From Parasphingorhabdus marina DSM 22363 (GTDB lineage: Bacteria > Pseudomonadota > Alphaproteobacteria > Sphingomonadales > Sphingomonadaceae), in contig NZ_FSQW01000002.1 of NCBI RefSeq assembly GCF_900128895.1, positions 1,485,001 to 1,549,000 of the forward strand: a stretch of DNA of 64,000 nucleotides, written 5' to 3'. The position numbers and the translations under genes were made by a program. Position 1 is the first letter of the stretch. Each line of letters opens with the position of its first letter. This document shows positions 44,390 through 53,525 of this stretch, piece after piece. Under the pieces are notes generated by a model, which was not told the origin of the DNA, ran no database searches, and saw nothing but the letters and a program-made list of their open reading frames with translations.

Positions 44390-45694
44390 ATGAAAATAGC
44401 GATGATTGGCTCGGGCTATGTGGGACTCGTGTCCGGTGCATGTTTTGCGGATTTCGGGCATCAGGTCGTTTGCGTCGACAAGGACGCTGGAAAAATCGAG
44501 CGCCTGAACCAGAATATCATGCCGATTTACGAGCCGGGTCTGGCCGATCTTGTCAAGTCGAATGTCGATAATGGCCGGCTGTCCTTTTCGACCGACCTCC
44601 CGGAGTCCGTAAAGGATTGCGATGCTGTCTTTATCGCAGTCGGGACTCCTTCCCGGCGCGGCGATGGTCATGCCGATCTCAGCTATGTCTACGCTGCCAG
44701 CGAAGAAATCGCGGCATCAATCACCCGGCCGACCGTTGTCGTAACCAAGTCCACCGTTCCCGTGGGCACGGGTGACGAAGTGGAAATGATCCTGTCGAAA
44801 AAACTCGACCCCAGCCAGTTTGCCGTTGTTTCCAATCCGGAATTCCTGCGCGAAGGTGCGGCCATCGGAGACTTCAAACGGCCAGACCGGATCGTTATCG
44901 GGGTGGAAACGGACTGGGCGAAGGACGTGATGAGCGAGATCTACCGGCCTCTGTTTCTCAATGAGTCACCGATCCTGTTCACGGGTCGTCGCACCGCTGA
45001 ACTCATCAAATATGCTGCCAATGCCTTTCTTGCGACGAAAATTACCTTCATCAACGAGATCGCTGATCTGTGCGAAAAAGTGGGTGCCAATGTCCAGGAA
45101 GTATCGCGCGGTATTGGTCTCGACAATCGTATCGGATCCAAATTTCTGCATGCTGGCCCCGGATATGGCGGCAGCTGTTTCCCGAAGGACACGCTGGCCT
45201 TGCTCAAAACGGCCCAGGATCATGAGAGTCCGGTGCGCATTGTGGAAGCAGTTGTCCAGGTCAATGACCAGCGCAAGCGTGCGATGGGCCGGAAGGTCGT
45301 GCATGCACTGGGCGGCGAAGCGCGCGGCAAGAAAATCGCGCTGCTCGGTCTCACCTTCAAGCCAAATACCGACGACATGCGCGATGCACCGGCGATTGCC
45401 ATTGCCCAGACCCTGGTCGATGCGGGGGCTGAAGTCTGCGCCTATGACCCGGAAGGCATGGAGATTGCAGCTGAACTGATGCCCAACGTTGAAATGATGT
45501 CCGACAGCTACAGCGCCGCCGAGAATGCTGATGCGGTGGTCATCGTGACGGAATGGGACGCGTTCCGCGCACTTGATCTGGAAAAGCTTGGCAACGCCAT
45601 GTCAGGAAACGTCCTGGTCGATTTGCGCAATATCTATCATCCGGCGGACGTCGCCAAAAGCGGTCTGACCTATACCAGCGTCGGGCGCAGCTGA
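44390..45694 (+). CDS. ugd: UDP-glucose 6-dehydrogenase
   Basis: The 434-residue enzyme oxidises UDP-glucose to UDP-glucuronate. It has MIGSGYVGLVSGACFADFG at the start, the family PTVVVTKSTVPVGTGDEV and SNPEFLREGAAIGDF, catalytic Cys in YGGSCFPKDTLAL, and NAD-domain end LLGLTFKPNTDDMRDAPA. NPEFLREG and GGSCFPKDT are diagnostic for the UDP-Glc branch, unlike the two other dehydrogenases in this window. AAGGA precedes the ATG. Its product probably feeds the epimerase at 19.2 kb. Confidence 0.96.
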   Translation: MKIAMIGSGYVGLVSGACFADFGHQVVCVDKDAGKIERLNQNIMPIYEPGLADLVKSNVDNGRLSFSTDLPESVKDCDAVFIAVGTPSRRGDGHADLSYVYAASEEIAASITRPTVVVTKSTVPVGTGDEVEMILSKKLDPSQFAVVSNPEFLREGAAIGDFKRPDRIVIGVETDWAKDVMSEIYRPLFLNESPILFTGRRTAELIKYAANAFLATKITFINEIADLCEKVGANVQEVSRGIGLDNRIGSKFLHAGPGYGGSCFPKDTLALLKTAQDHESPVRIVEAVVQVNDQRKRAMGRKVVHALGGEARGKKIALLGLTFKPNTDDMRDAPAIAIAQTLVDAGAEVCAYDPEGMEIAAELMPNVEMMSDSYSAAENADAVVIVTEWDAFRALDLEKLGNAMSGNVLVDLRNIYHPADVAKSGLTYTSVGRS

Positions 45695-45712
45695 CCGGGC
45701 GGGAACAGTCAC

Positions 45713-46516
45713 ATGAAACTCCGGCGCAAAATAGTTAAAAAACCGTGGGGCCAGACGGCACTGCCGGAGATTTTTGGCGGCAAGCAGAAGGAGAAGACTG
45801 GCGAAATCTGGTTTCAGGCGCCGAAGGGTGTCACGCCGGCGCTGATGACCAAATATCTGTTCACCAGCGAGAAGCTGTCCATCCAGGTTCATCCCGACAA
45901 CCGGCTCGCCCGGCGGGAGGGTTATCCGCACGGCAAGGACGAATGCTGGTATGTTGTCGACGCGGAGCCCGAAGCCTTGCTTGGTCTCGGGTTGACCAAG
46001 GAGGTGAGCCGCACCAAATTGCATGCCGCTGTTGCCTGCGGACAGCTGGAGCCCCTGATCGACTGGAAACCGGTAAGGGCAGGTGATTTCTATTATGTCC
46101 CGGCTGGCACCATCCATGCCATCGGTCCGGGCATAACTCTGATCGAGGTTCAGCAAAATGTCGATTTGACTTATCGGCTATATGATTATGGCCGTCCCCG
46201 GGAGCTGCATCTCGAACAGGCACTGGAAGCGGCAACGCTGAAACCCTATGCCGACGACAATCATCTGGCAGTCGATCCCGGTACCACCGCGCAATTGCGC
46301 GAAGGCCGGCATTTTCGCCTGTTCCATGTCGCCGGGACTGATGTGGGAACGCTGGGCGAGGCGAAGGCGGCAGAGTGGCAAGTCGTTCCGCTCGAGGGGA
46401 AAACCACGGTCCGGGACAAGCTAATCGCTCCCGGAGAATGCGGCCTTTGCACAAAGCTGTCCGAGATCGACTTGTCTCAAAACCAGCGATGCCTGATCGC
46501 GACCACGGTGAAGTGA
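45713..46516 (+). CDS. manA: class I mannose-6-phosphate isomerase
   Basis: The 267-residue cupin converts fructose-6-phosphate to mannose-6-phosphate. Zinc-site motifs are visible: SIQVHPDN (Gln and His), GKDECWYVV (Glu) and PAGTIHAIGPGI (His). The N-terminus has KPWGQTALPEIF, and the short length matches the compact class I form. It sits between ugd and manC, so mannose-1-phosphate formation by a phosphomannomutase encoded elsewhere would be needed. Confidence 0.93.
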   Translation: MKLRRKIVKKPWGQTALPEIFGGKQKEKTGEIWFQAPKGVTPALMTKYLFTSEKLSIQVHPDNRLARREGYPHGKDECWYVVDAEPEALLGLGLTKEVSRTKLHAAVACGQLEPLIDWKPVRAGDFYYVPAGTIHAIGPGITLIEVQQNVDLTYRLYDYGRPRELHLEQALEAATLKPYADDNHLAVDPGTTAQLREGRHFRLFHVAGTDVGTLGEAKAAEWQVVPLEGKTTVRDKLIAPGECGLCTKLSEIDLSQNQRCLIATTVK

Positions 46517-46523
46517 GCATCGG

Positions 46524-47591
46524 ATGACCGATCAGGATCTGATAACTCCCGTAATATTGTCCGGTGGTTCCGGAACCCGTCTGTGGCCCCTGTCCACCGA
46601 TGACCAGCCCAAACAGTTCCTTCATCTGCTCGGCCCGCTCAGTCTGTTCCAGCTGACATTGCAGCGTTGCCAGCAAGATGACCTGTTTGACACACCGATA
46701 ATCGTTGGTGGGGCCCGTCATGCCGGACTGGCGGAACAACAGATAGACGAGGTTGGAGCAGAAGTCGGAACCCATATTCTCGAACCCTGCGCGCGCAATA
46801 CTGCCCCGGCCATCGCTCTGGCCGCTCTCGCCTGCGATAACCCGCAAACACCAATGCTGGTCATGCCGAGTGATCATCTGATCAAGGATGTACCCGACTT
46901 CCAGGGAGCTGTCCGCAACTCTCTCGCGCTGGCCAAGGCCCGCTGGCTGGTGACCTTCGGGATTGAGCCAGCGGCCCCTGAAACCGGTTATGGCTACATC
47001 CGTCAGGGGGAACCGATATTCGGCAGCGCCAACAGCTTTGCCGCGCGCAGCTTCGTCGAAAAGCCCAATAGCGAAAATGCAGAACGGATGCTCGATGAAG
47101 GCGGTTATTTCTGGAATGCCGGAATATTCCTGTTTCGGGCAGATTGCTATCTGGCAGCGCTGGAAGAACATAATCCGCAAATGCTGCGAGCCGCCCGGGA
47201 AGCCATGGACAAGGCTGTGCATGACGGCAACCGGGTGAACCCTGAGGAAGGGGCCTTTTCCGCAGCTCCTTCGGACTCGATTGATTATGCGGTCATGGAA
47301 AAGGCGGAAAAAGTCGCGGTAACACCGGTGAACCCGGGCTGGTCGGATGTCGGCAGCTGGGATTCGCTGTTCGAAGTGCAGACCCCGGATGATCAGGGGA
47401 ATGTGACCAGCGGTGACGCGTTGGCAGTGAATTCAACAGGCAATTTCCTGCGGTCCGACGGAATCAGCGTGGCAACCTATGGCGTGGACAATATGATAAT
47501 CGTCACCAGCGGAAACCAGGTTCTGGTGCTCCCGCGCGGAGAATCCCAGAACGTCAAGAAGATCCTGATGGAACTGAACCGCGAGAACTGA
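46524..47591 (+). CDS. manC: mannose-1-phosphate guanylyltransferase
   Basis: The 355-residue nucleotidyltransferase makes GDP-mannose. It has VILSGGSGTRLWPLSTDDQP (signature), LVMPSDHLIKD, RSFVEKPNSENA and PGWSDVGSWDSLFE. It lacks the C-terminal isomerase domain of bifunctional ManC, which fits with the separate manA 7 bases upstream. The C-terminal beta-helix-like end (VTSGNQVLVLPRGESQNVKK) is present and complete. Confidence 0.95.
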   Translation: MTDQDLITPVILSGGSGTRLWPLSTDDQPKQFLHLLGPLSLFQLTLQRCQQDDLFDTPIIVGGARHAGLAEQQIDEVGAEVGTHILEPCARNTAPAIALAALACDNPQTPMLVMPSDHLIKDVPDFQGAVRNSLALAKARWLVTFGIEPAAPETGYGYIRQGEPIFGSANSFAARSFVEKPNSENAERMLDEGGYFWNAGIFLFRADCYLAALEEHNPQMLRAAREAMDKAVHDGNRVNPEEGAFSAAPSDSIDYAVMEKAEKVAVTPVNPGWSDVGSWDSLFEVQTPDDQGNVTSGDALAVNSTGNFLRSDGISVATYGVDNMIIVTSGNQVLVLPRGESQNVKKILMELNREN

Positions 47592-47625
47592 CGCCCAGGG
47601 CGGAAGTTGCTTGACCGATAGTTCT

Positions 47626-47982
47626 TCAGTCTTTTTCTTCAACAAGCGGCTGGTCATCTGTTCGGCCTGTAAGCAGATTCGGCCAGTATCTCGCGACAAG
47701 CAACAAAACCGTTGGCAGGATCATGGTGTTGCGCATGTCATGTAGCGAGGCAGCGCGATAAAGGTCGATACTCCACTGCTGGGGGCCAGCATGTTGCAGA
47801 TCGAGATATTCGTTTAGCAACGCCACAATCAACGCGGCAATCCATGGCAGCGGGCTGCTCAGCGGACGCCGCACAATTATGGCCGTCAATATCTGTATCA
47901 GCAGCGCCCCGTAAATATGCAGCGCATCTCTATCCAGGGACAGGGTTTCCGCGAACCAGATCTTGATTTCATACCATTCCAT
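47626..47982 (-). CDS. small multi-span membrane protein, unknown function
   Basis: The 118-residue protein has about three membrane segments, about residues 22-38, 45-62 and 88-102 (NTMILPTVLLLVARYWP), with a conserved-looking ALLNEYLDL and ASLHDMRNTMI between. The NE-x-x-D and SLHD-x-x-NT pattern occurs in unnamed alphaproteobacterial membrane proteins. It is convergent with manC (34 bases apart) and divergent from wecB. The function is unknown. Confidence 0.6.
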   Translation of the reverse strand: MEWYEIKIWFAETLSLDRDALHIYGALLIQILTAIIVRRPLSSPLPWIAALIVALLNEYLDLQHAGPQQWSIDLYRAASLHDMRNTMILPTVLLLVARYWPNLLTGRTDDQPLVEEKD

Positions 47983-48073
47983 GCGGGGCTTCTGTCCAAT
48001 CCATCCCTAACCGTCAATGAATGAAAAACATGATTATCGGATTTTTAGCCAATTGCTGATAGATCTTCCGGCC

Positions 48074-49219
48074 ATGAACAACGCAAACAGCTCTGCTCCG
48101 AAGGTGTTGGTCATTTTCGGTACGCGCCCGGAGGCAATCAAGCTTTTTCCGGTGGTTCGTGCCTTGTCGGCACAGCCTGCTCTCCGGACGGTCACCTGCG
48201 TGACAGCCCAGCACCGGCAAATGCTGGATCAGGTGCTGGATATTGCCGAAATCCGGCCGGATCATGATCTCGACCTGATGCGTGCAGATCAAAGCCTCGA
48301 TGAACTGACGACCAGGTTACTGCAAGGCATCGGGAAGACACTCGATGCTGTTCAGCCGCAACGGATAATCGTCCAGGGCGATACGGCCACCGCCATGTGC
48401 GGCGCACTGGCCGCCTATTACCGGCAGATACCCGTTAGCCATGTCGAAGCCGGCCTGCGCAGCTACAATATTTATCACCCCTGGCCGGAAGAGGTGAACC
48501 GCAAGATTATCGGGACAATAGCGGACCAGCACTTCGCTCCGACGGAGACATCGGCAGAGGCCTTGCGTAGCGAAAACATTCCGGAAAACCAGATCAGCAT
48601 TACCGGCAATACCGTAATCGATGCCCTGCTGGTCACAGCAGAAAAGGTCGGCAAGGACATTGCCCTGAACCCGGAACTGACAGCGCTGCTGGGCCGTTTT
48701 GCGGACCGGAAAATCATCGGTGTGACCAGTCATCGCCGGGAGAATTTCGGCGACGGACTGAACCAGATCTCCGCCGCCTTGCGCAATATCGCCGCGCGAG
48801 ATGACGTGGCCCTGATTTTCCCGATCCACCTCAACCCCAATGTCCGTGCCGTGATGAACAATGCACTGGGCGGGCTGGACAATGTCGCGATGATCGAGCC
48901 GCTGGACTATCCCAATTTCGTCGGTCTGCTGGGGGCGTGCCATTTCATGCTGACCGACAGCGGCGGCGTGCAGGAAGAAGCGCCGGCTCTCGGCAAACCG
49001 GTGCTGGTCATGCGCAACACGACCGAGCGTCCGGAAGGTGTCGAGGCCGGCACCGCAAAGCTGGTCGGTACCGATCCGGATCTGATCGAGACAGAGGCTT
49101 GCAGGTTGCTGGATGAACAGGATTATTATGACAGCATGGCCAGGGCTCACAATCCCTTCGGAGACGGCAAATCGAGCGAACGCATCGCCGATATTGTCGC
49201 GGCGAGCCTGACCCGCTGA
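48074..49219 (+). CDS. wecB: UDP-N-acetylglucosamine 2-epimerase (non-hydrolysing)
   Basis: The 381-residue GT-B-fold enzyme converts UDP-GlcNAc to UDP-ManNAc. It begins KVLVIFGTRPEAIKLFPVV, then VQGDTATAMCGALAAYY, VSHVEAGLRSYN, PWPEEVNRKIIG, TSHRRENFGD, and ends with the usual SGGVQEEAPALGKPVLVMR. I chose the ATG at 48074, 10 codons before the first strand; the longer frame from 48017 is possible. It forms a pair with wecC downstream. Confidence 0.95.
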   Translation: MNNANSSAPKVLVIFGTRPEAIKLFPVVRALSAQPALRTVTCVTAQHRQMLDQVLDIAEIRPDHDLDLMRADQSLDELTTRLLQGIGKTLDAVQPQRIIVQGDTATAMCGALAAYYRQIPVSHVEAGLRSYNIYHPWPEEVNRKIIGTIADQHFAPTETSAEALRSENIPENQISITGNTVIDALLVTAEKVGKDIALNPELTALLGRFADRKIIGVTSHRRENFGDGLNQISAALRNIAARDDVALIFPIHLNPNVRAVMNNALGGLDNVAMIEPLDYPNFVGLLGACHFMLTDSGGVQEEAPALGKPVLVMRNTTERPEGVEAGTAKLVGTDPDLIETEACRLLDEQDYYDSMARAHNPFGDGKSSERIADIVAASLTR

Positions 49220-49325
49220 CCAACCCGCCCGGCAAGAGCGTCATTACCGGTTTGTTTACGATATTCCGCTAGCCTGAAATCCCGAAAATTGCGCCTTTTT
49301 GGCGTCTTGAGGAGATTTTTGCACG

Positions 49326-50624
49326 ATGCTGTCCGACGAGAAGCCTTCCGTTTGCGTTCTGGGCCTGGGATATATTGGCCTGCCGACTGCCGCGGTGATC
49401 GCCCGTTCCGGGTGCAAGGTGCTGGGCGTGGATGTCACCGATCATGTCGTCGACACCATCAACAGCGGCAAAATCCATATCGAGGAAGTCGACCTTGATG
49501 GCCTCGTCCAGGGCGTGGTCTCACGCGGAACACTGCGCGCGTCTTTGATGGTTGAACCCGCCGACGTCTTCGTCATTGCGGTTCCGACACCCTTTGGCGA
49601 CGATCATGTTCCGGATACCAGCTATGTCATGGAAGCAGCGACCAATGTCGCGGCCGCGCTGAAACCCGGCGATTGCGTGATTCTGGAATCCACCTCCCCG
49701 GTCGGAACGACCGAGAAGATGCGCGACCTGATCGCGAAACTCCGTCCGGACCTCAAAATCCCCGGAATGACCAAGGATATTCCCGATATCGCGATTTCCT
49801 ATTGTCCCGAACGCGTATTGCCCGGGAAAATTCTCGAGGAACTGACCAATAACGATCGCTGTATTGGCGGTATCACGCCGCGCTGTGCCCGCAAGGCGCT
49901 GGGATTTTATCGCCGGTTCGTGCGCGGAGAATGCGTGACCACTTCTGCACGGGCTGCAGAAATGACCAAGCTGGTGGAAAACAGCTATCGCGACGTGAAT
50001 ATTGCCTTCGCCAACGAGCTCTCCATTGTTGCCGACCAGATGGATCTCGATGTCTGGGAAGTCATCCGGCTGGCCAACCGCCACCCGCGCGTCAATATTC
50101 TGCAACCCGGCCCCGGCGTTGGCGGTCACTGCATCGCTGTCGATCCGTGGTTCATCATCCACGGCGCGCCGGAGCATACGCCGCTGATCCGCATTGCGCG
50201 GGAAGTCAATGACGGCAAGGTCGGACATGTCCTCGAACAGGCTTCGCTGATGATCGACGAATTGCCCGGCGTCCAGGTGGCCTGCTTCGGACTGGCGTTC
50301 AAGGCGAACATTGATGACTTTCGCGAGAGCCCGGCGCTGAAGATTGCCGCAAAACTGGCCCGCCGCTACCCGGGACGCATCAATATCGTTGAACCCTATG
50401 CCAGCGAGTTGCCGGCCGGGTTTGAAGGCACCGATACAAAATTGATCGATATTGACGAGGCGCTGGAAAGCTGTCCCGTGATGATCACTTTGACCGATCA
50501 TGACATGTTCCGGTCAATTCCGCTCGACGAACGTTCCGGCAAGGTGGTTTATGACACACGGGGAATATGGCCCGATCAGCCGGACAATCTTCAGGCCGTC
50601 ACCGACCTGCGGCTCGCCAGCTAG
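49326..50624 (+). CDS. wecC: UDP-N-acetyl-D-mannosamine dehydrogenase
   Basis: The 432-residue NAD-dependent enzyme oxidises UDP-ManNAc to UDP-ManNAcA. It has CVLGLGYIGLPTAAVIARSG, the stretch ISYCPERVLPGKILEELTNN (CPERVLPG is typical of WecC), ENSYRDVNIAFANE, and catalytic Cys in GPGVGGHCIAVDPWF. GAGGAG precedes the ATG by about 11 bases. With WecB it makes ManNAcA available to the polysaccharide, a third uronic acid besides GlcA and GalNAcA-type sugars. Confidence 0.95.
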   Translation: MLSDEKPSVCVLGLGYIGLPTAAVIARSGCKVLGVDVTDHVVDTINSGKIHIEEVDLDGLVQGVVSRGTLRASLMVEPADVFVIAVPTPFGDDHVPDTSYVMEAATNVAAALKPGDCVILESTSPVGTTEKMRDLIAKLRPDLKIPGMTKDIPDIAISYCPERVLPGKILEELTNNDRCIGGITPRCARKALGFYRRFVRGECVTTSARAAEMTKLVENSYRDVNIAFANELSIVADQMDLDVWEVIRLANRHPRVNILQPGPGVGGHCIAVDPWFIIHGAPEHTPLIRIAREVNDGKVGHVLEQASLMIDELPGVQVACFGLAFKANIDDFRESPALKIAAKLARRYPGRINIVEPYASELPAGFEGTDTKLIDIDEALESCPVMITLTDHDMFRSIPLDERSGKVVYDTRGIWPDQPDNLQAVTDLRLAS

Positions 50625-51337
50625 GCAGGTTTCCGGGCCAGAATCACATAATTTTTCGGATGACCCCGGTCGGTGATCTTGCACGCAAGATCAAGCCGGT
50701 AGAACAGGGCGGCAAGCAGTGCAGCGCTTCCCTTGACCAGCAACAGGAGCGGCCAAAACAGCACCGGCCACCAGGGCTTTTTCAGATAACGCGACGGACT
50801 TGCCGGCAATCGATGCGCCATGGTCTGGAACTGATAGCCGAGCGTTCCGAAATAGCCTTCCAGCCACTCCAGCCGGTCGATCTCAAATCCGGCCCTGGCG
50901 AAGATATGGCGATGCGCAAACTGGGTATAGCGATAGAAATCGTAGGGTTTTTCGTGTTCTTCATAGTAGAACGGGCAGGTACAGATTATCCGCCCGCCCG
51001 GCCGGGTCACCCGGTATAGCTCGGCCAGCACCTTGTCGGGCTCGGGAATGTGCTCCAGCACCTGGTTGAACACGATCCGGTCAAACAGATTGTCTTCGGT
51101 CGGTATGTCAGCCAGATCGCAAACATAGGTTGACCTGGCATACGGCTTGTCGACCATCTCGAAATCTGCGCTCTCATAGGTGCAATGGTCGAAAAATGGC
51201 CGATAGGGCTGTTCGCCGGCGCCAGCATCGAGCACCCGCATGCCCGGTTCGGTTTCGGCGGCAAAGGCCTGGTTATACCGCCTGAGATATTCGCGCGAGC
51301 TGTTGGGAAACACCCACCGCCTGATAAAGGATTTCAT
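50621..51337 (-). CDS. class I SAM-dependent methyltransferase
   Basis: The 238-residue protein has motif I RVLDAGAGEQPYRPFF (about residues 34-49), an acidic loop, and VLAELYRVTRPGGRIICTCP (post-motif). It ends with a hydrophobic PWWPVLFWPLLLLVKGSAAL segment that could anchor it to the membrane. Type 11 methyltransferases in such loci methylate sugar hydroxyls or lipid intermediates. It is coupled (ATGA) to the upstream flippase-like gene and convergent with wecC. Confidence 0.87.
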   Translation of the reverse strand: MKSFIRRWVFPNSSREYLRRYNQAFAAETEPGMRVLDAGAGEQPYRPFFDHCTYESADFEMVDKPYARSTYVCDLADIPTEDNLFDRIVFNQVLEHIPEPDKVLAELYRVTRPGGRIICTCPFYYEEHEKPYDFYRYTQFAHRHIFARAGFEIDRLEWLEGYFGTLGYQFQTMAHRLPASPSRYLKKPWWPVLFWPLLLLVKGSAALLAALFYRLDLACKITDRGHPKNYVILARKPA

Positions 51338-52323
51338 GTTTCGTTTCCCTTTGCCGGCATCTGCGGCTTGTCCGAATGATCTGTCTTCCAGGCCAGAATG
51401 GCGGCCAGCGGTGCGCTCACCGCAAAGCCGACAAGGCGATTGGCCGCAGAAGCCATAAAAGCCGCCGCAGCTGTCAGGCCGACAAGGGGACCGAGCAAGG
51501 CGGAAACACCCTCGCGAATGCCGAGCCCGGCCGGCACGATGGAAAAGGAAGCGCCCACAAATCCGGAAACCGTGAGTACGGATGCCTGACCAAATCCGGC
51601 CATGACACCCAGTGCCAGAAGACAGAGATAGAGCCGCAGTGCATCGAAAAGCACCAGCCCGAACTTGCAGGCAAACAGCTGGGCCGTGATCAGGCTGTCA
51701 TCCAGCAGCTGCCTGCTCATCGCGAAACAGGCAATGGCGCCCGCAAGGCCGATCATCAAAAACAGCAGCCCGAGCATGCCGATACCACCGGCAACAAGCC
51801 AGATACCGGAATAACCGAATGAAACGGCCGCCCAAATCGCAACAACGAATATCATTGTTGAAGTTCCCTTTGCCACGCTGGCACCTTCTGATTTCAGTGC
51901 AGCGACGCGGACGATCGCGCCGCCGGGAATAGGCAAGAGATTGGCAACGCTGCCAACAATCGTTGTTTCTACCGCCGATTTCATGCCCACCCGGTGACCA
52001 ATCAACCGGGCTGACAAAACGAATTCCAGCGCGTTGAAAAACATGGTGACGGGCACCGCAAACAGGGCAAGAACAACCAGCGGGGTCCACTGGACGTCCT
52101 GGAGCAGCTCCGGCTGGTTGCGCAGGGAGAGATAAATCCCGGCGACAAGGGCCAATACCGCAACAATCAGGACCGACCGGCGAAATCGCGGGCTTTTCAT
52201 GGGTATCAAGCCCATGACATGGTCGGCTACAGCCAGAAATTTTCGCAGTATTTCGGGCAAAATCCAGTCCCTGACCTCGATTGGTGCATACCGGCAGCAC
52301 ATGTCCGGAATATCGCTTTCCAT
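51334..52323 (-). CDS. LPG-synthase-TM/UPF0104-type flippase-like membrane protein
   Basis: The protein has up to 329 residues and about eight spans. It carries the pattern of the lysylphosphatidylglycerol synthase TM region (UPF0104): LVVLALFAVPVTMFFNALEF early, NLLPIPGGAIVRVAALKSEG in the middle, and GASFSIVPAGLGIREGVSAL near the end. The P-G-G-A-x-R and P-A-G-L-G-x-R-E-G motifs are typical. The family flips lipid or lipid-linked intermediates. The N-terminus is uncertain: M37 (52215) or M42 (52200) would begin directly before the first span. Confidence 0.82.
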   Translation of the reverse strand: MESDIPDMCCRYAPIEVRDWILPEILRKFLAVADHVMGLIPMKSPRFRRSVLIVAVLALVAGIYLSLRNQPELLQDVQWTPLVVLALFAVPVTMFFNALEFVLSARLIGHRVGMKSAVETTIVGSVANLLPIPGGAIVRVAALKSEGASVAKGTSTMIFVVAIWAAVSFGYSGIWLVAGGIGMLGLLFLMIGLAGAIACFAMSRQLLDDSLITAQLFACKFGLVLFDALRLYLCLLALGVMAGFGQASVLTVSGFVGASFSIVPAGLGIREGVSALLGPLVGLTAAAAFMASAANRLVGFAVSAPLAAILAWKTDHSDKPQMPAKGNET

Positions 52324-52421
52324 CTAGCCCGAATATGGTTACCAAATCCTTACCGGATCACGCTATCACAGGTGATCAGGCGATGTGCAAGCATCCGGAA
52401 TAATGCCATTTTGGAGTGTCA

Positions 52422-53525
52422 ATGTTTCTCGTGCTTCACGCATTCAGCCGCAGGAATTCAGGAGATGGCCTGCTCGTCGATCTGACACTCGAGGCGCTGG
52501 CTGACGCCGGGATAGACCAGTCGCAAATCGAAATCCTCGCCCTCGACCCGGAAAGCTTTGAAGAACCACCCAAAGTGCATCGCGCACCAGGCGAACCCTT
52601 TGCCGAACTGTCGCCCAAACTGGTCGGTGCCGGCATGGAATTACTGGCCAACCAGCTGGCCTCGGGCAAGATCGAAACCCTTGTCGCCAGGGCGCAGGGT
52701 GTGATTGCCGTTGGCGGAGGCTATCTGGTGGCGGATTCCCTTGTCCGCCAGTCGGGAGTTTTGCTCAACCATCTGGCGCAGTTGCGAACCGCCGCCCGCG
52801 CGTCCATCCCGTCCATCTATCTTCCACAAAGCGCTGGCCCCTTGCAGGGACCTGTAGGCCAGGCGGTGAAACGCCACCTCAATGCCGTCGACCTGTTTTG
52901 CGCCCGCGATGATATTACGCTGGAGGAGATTGGCGGCGACAATATTATCCGCTGCGCCGATCTTGCCGTGCTGAAACTCGCCCGGGGCGGCGACATCGGC
53001 GGACAGTCAATGGCAGTGGACGGCGCCCCGATCATTGTCGGAAGAGACCTTCCCCGCCCGGCAGACTATGTCAGCCGCCTGCAATCGCTGGGTGACAAGC
53101 TCACCGATCCGCTCTGGGCGGTCCAGGCGGATGTCGCCGGAGACCGCAGCGACCGCGCCTTTTATCAGCGGCAGAATATTGTGGATGACGGACCGCTTGC
53201 GACGATGCTGGAAACAGGTTCCGGCGGAGTTGTCATCTCGGTCCGGTTGCACGGAGCGATTGCGAGCCTGATTGCCGGCCGGCCTGCCATCCACCTTGCC
53301 TATGAACGCAAGGGCTGGGGAGCCTATGAAGATCTCGGACTGGGCGAGTGGGTGCATGATGCGCGATCATTCGATCCTGCCCTCGTTGCCGCTCAGGCAG
53401 AAGCCCTGCGGAAAGATCCGGCCCCGTTCTGGAAATGTGTCGAACAGGCCGCGCCCAGGCTGAACGCGCAATATGCGCAGCTTGTCGGGGAACTACGCGA
53501 CCGGCTGGGACGCAATACCGGCTGA
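52422..53525 (+). CDS. polysaccharide pyruvyl transferase family protein
   Basis: The 367-residue protein has the PS_pyruv_trans layout: FLVLHAFSRRNSGDGLLVD at the start, AVGGGYLVADSLVRQ (about 97-112), SIYLPQSAGPLQGPVG, LFCARDDITLEEIGGDN and VISVRLHGAIASLIAGRPAIHLAYERKG. The RLHG-x9-P motif is the family hallmark. Members add ketal pyruvate to sugars or modify glycan ends. The ATG at 52422 has GGAG upstream. It is divergent from the flippase-like gene, separated by about 100 bases of promoter. Confidence 0.87.
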   Translation: MFLVLHAFSRRNSGDGLLVDLTLEALADAGIDQSQIEILALDPESFEEPPKVHRAPGEPFAELSPKLVGAGMELLANQLASGKIETLVARAQGVIAVGGGYLVADSLVRQSGVLLNHLAQLRTAARASIPSIYLPQSAGPLQGPVGQAVKRHLNAVDLFCARDDITLEEIGGDNIIRCADLAVLKLARGGDIGGQSMAVDGAPIIVGRDLPRPADYVSRLQSLGDKLTDPLWAVQADVAGDRSDRAFYQRQNIVDDGPLATMLETGSGGVVISVRLHGAIASLIAGRPAIHLAYERKGWGAYEDLGLGEWVHDARSFDPALVAAQAEALRKDPAPFWKCVEQAAPRLNAQYAQLVGELRDRLGRNTG

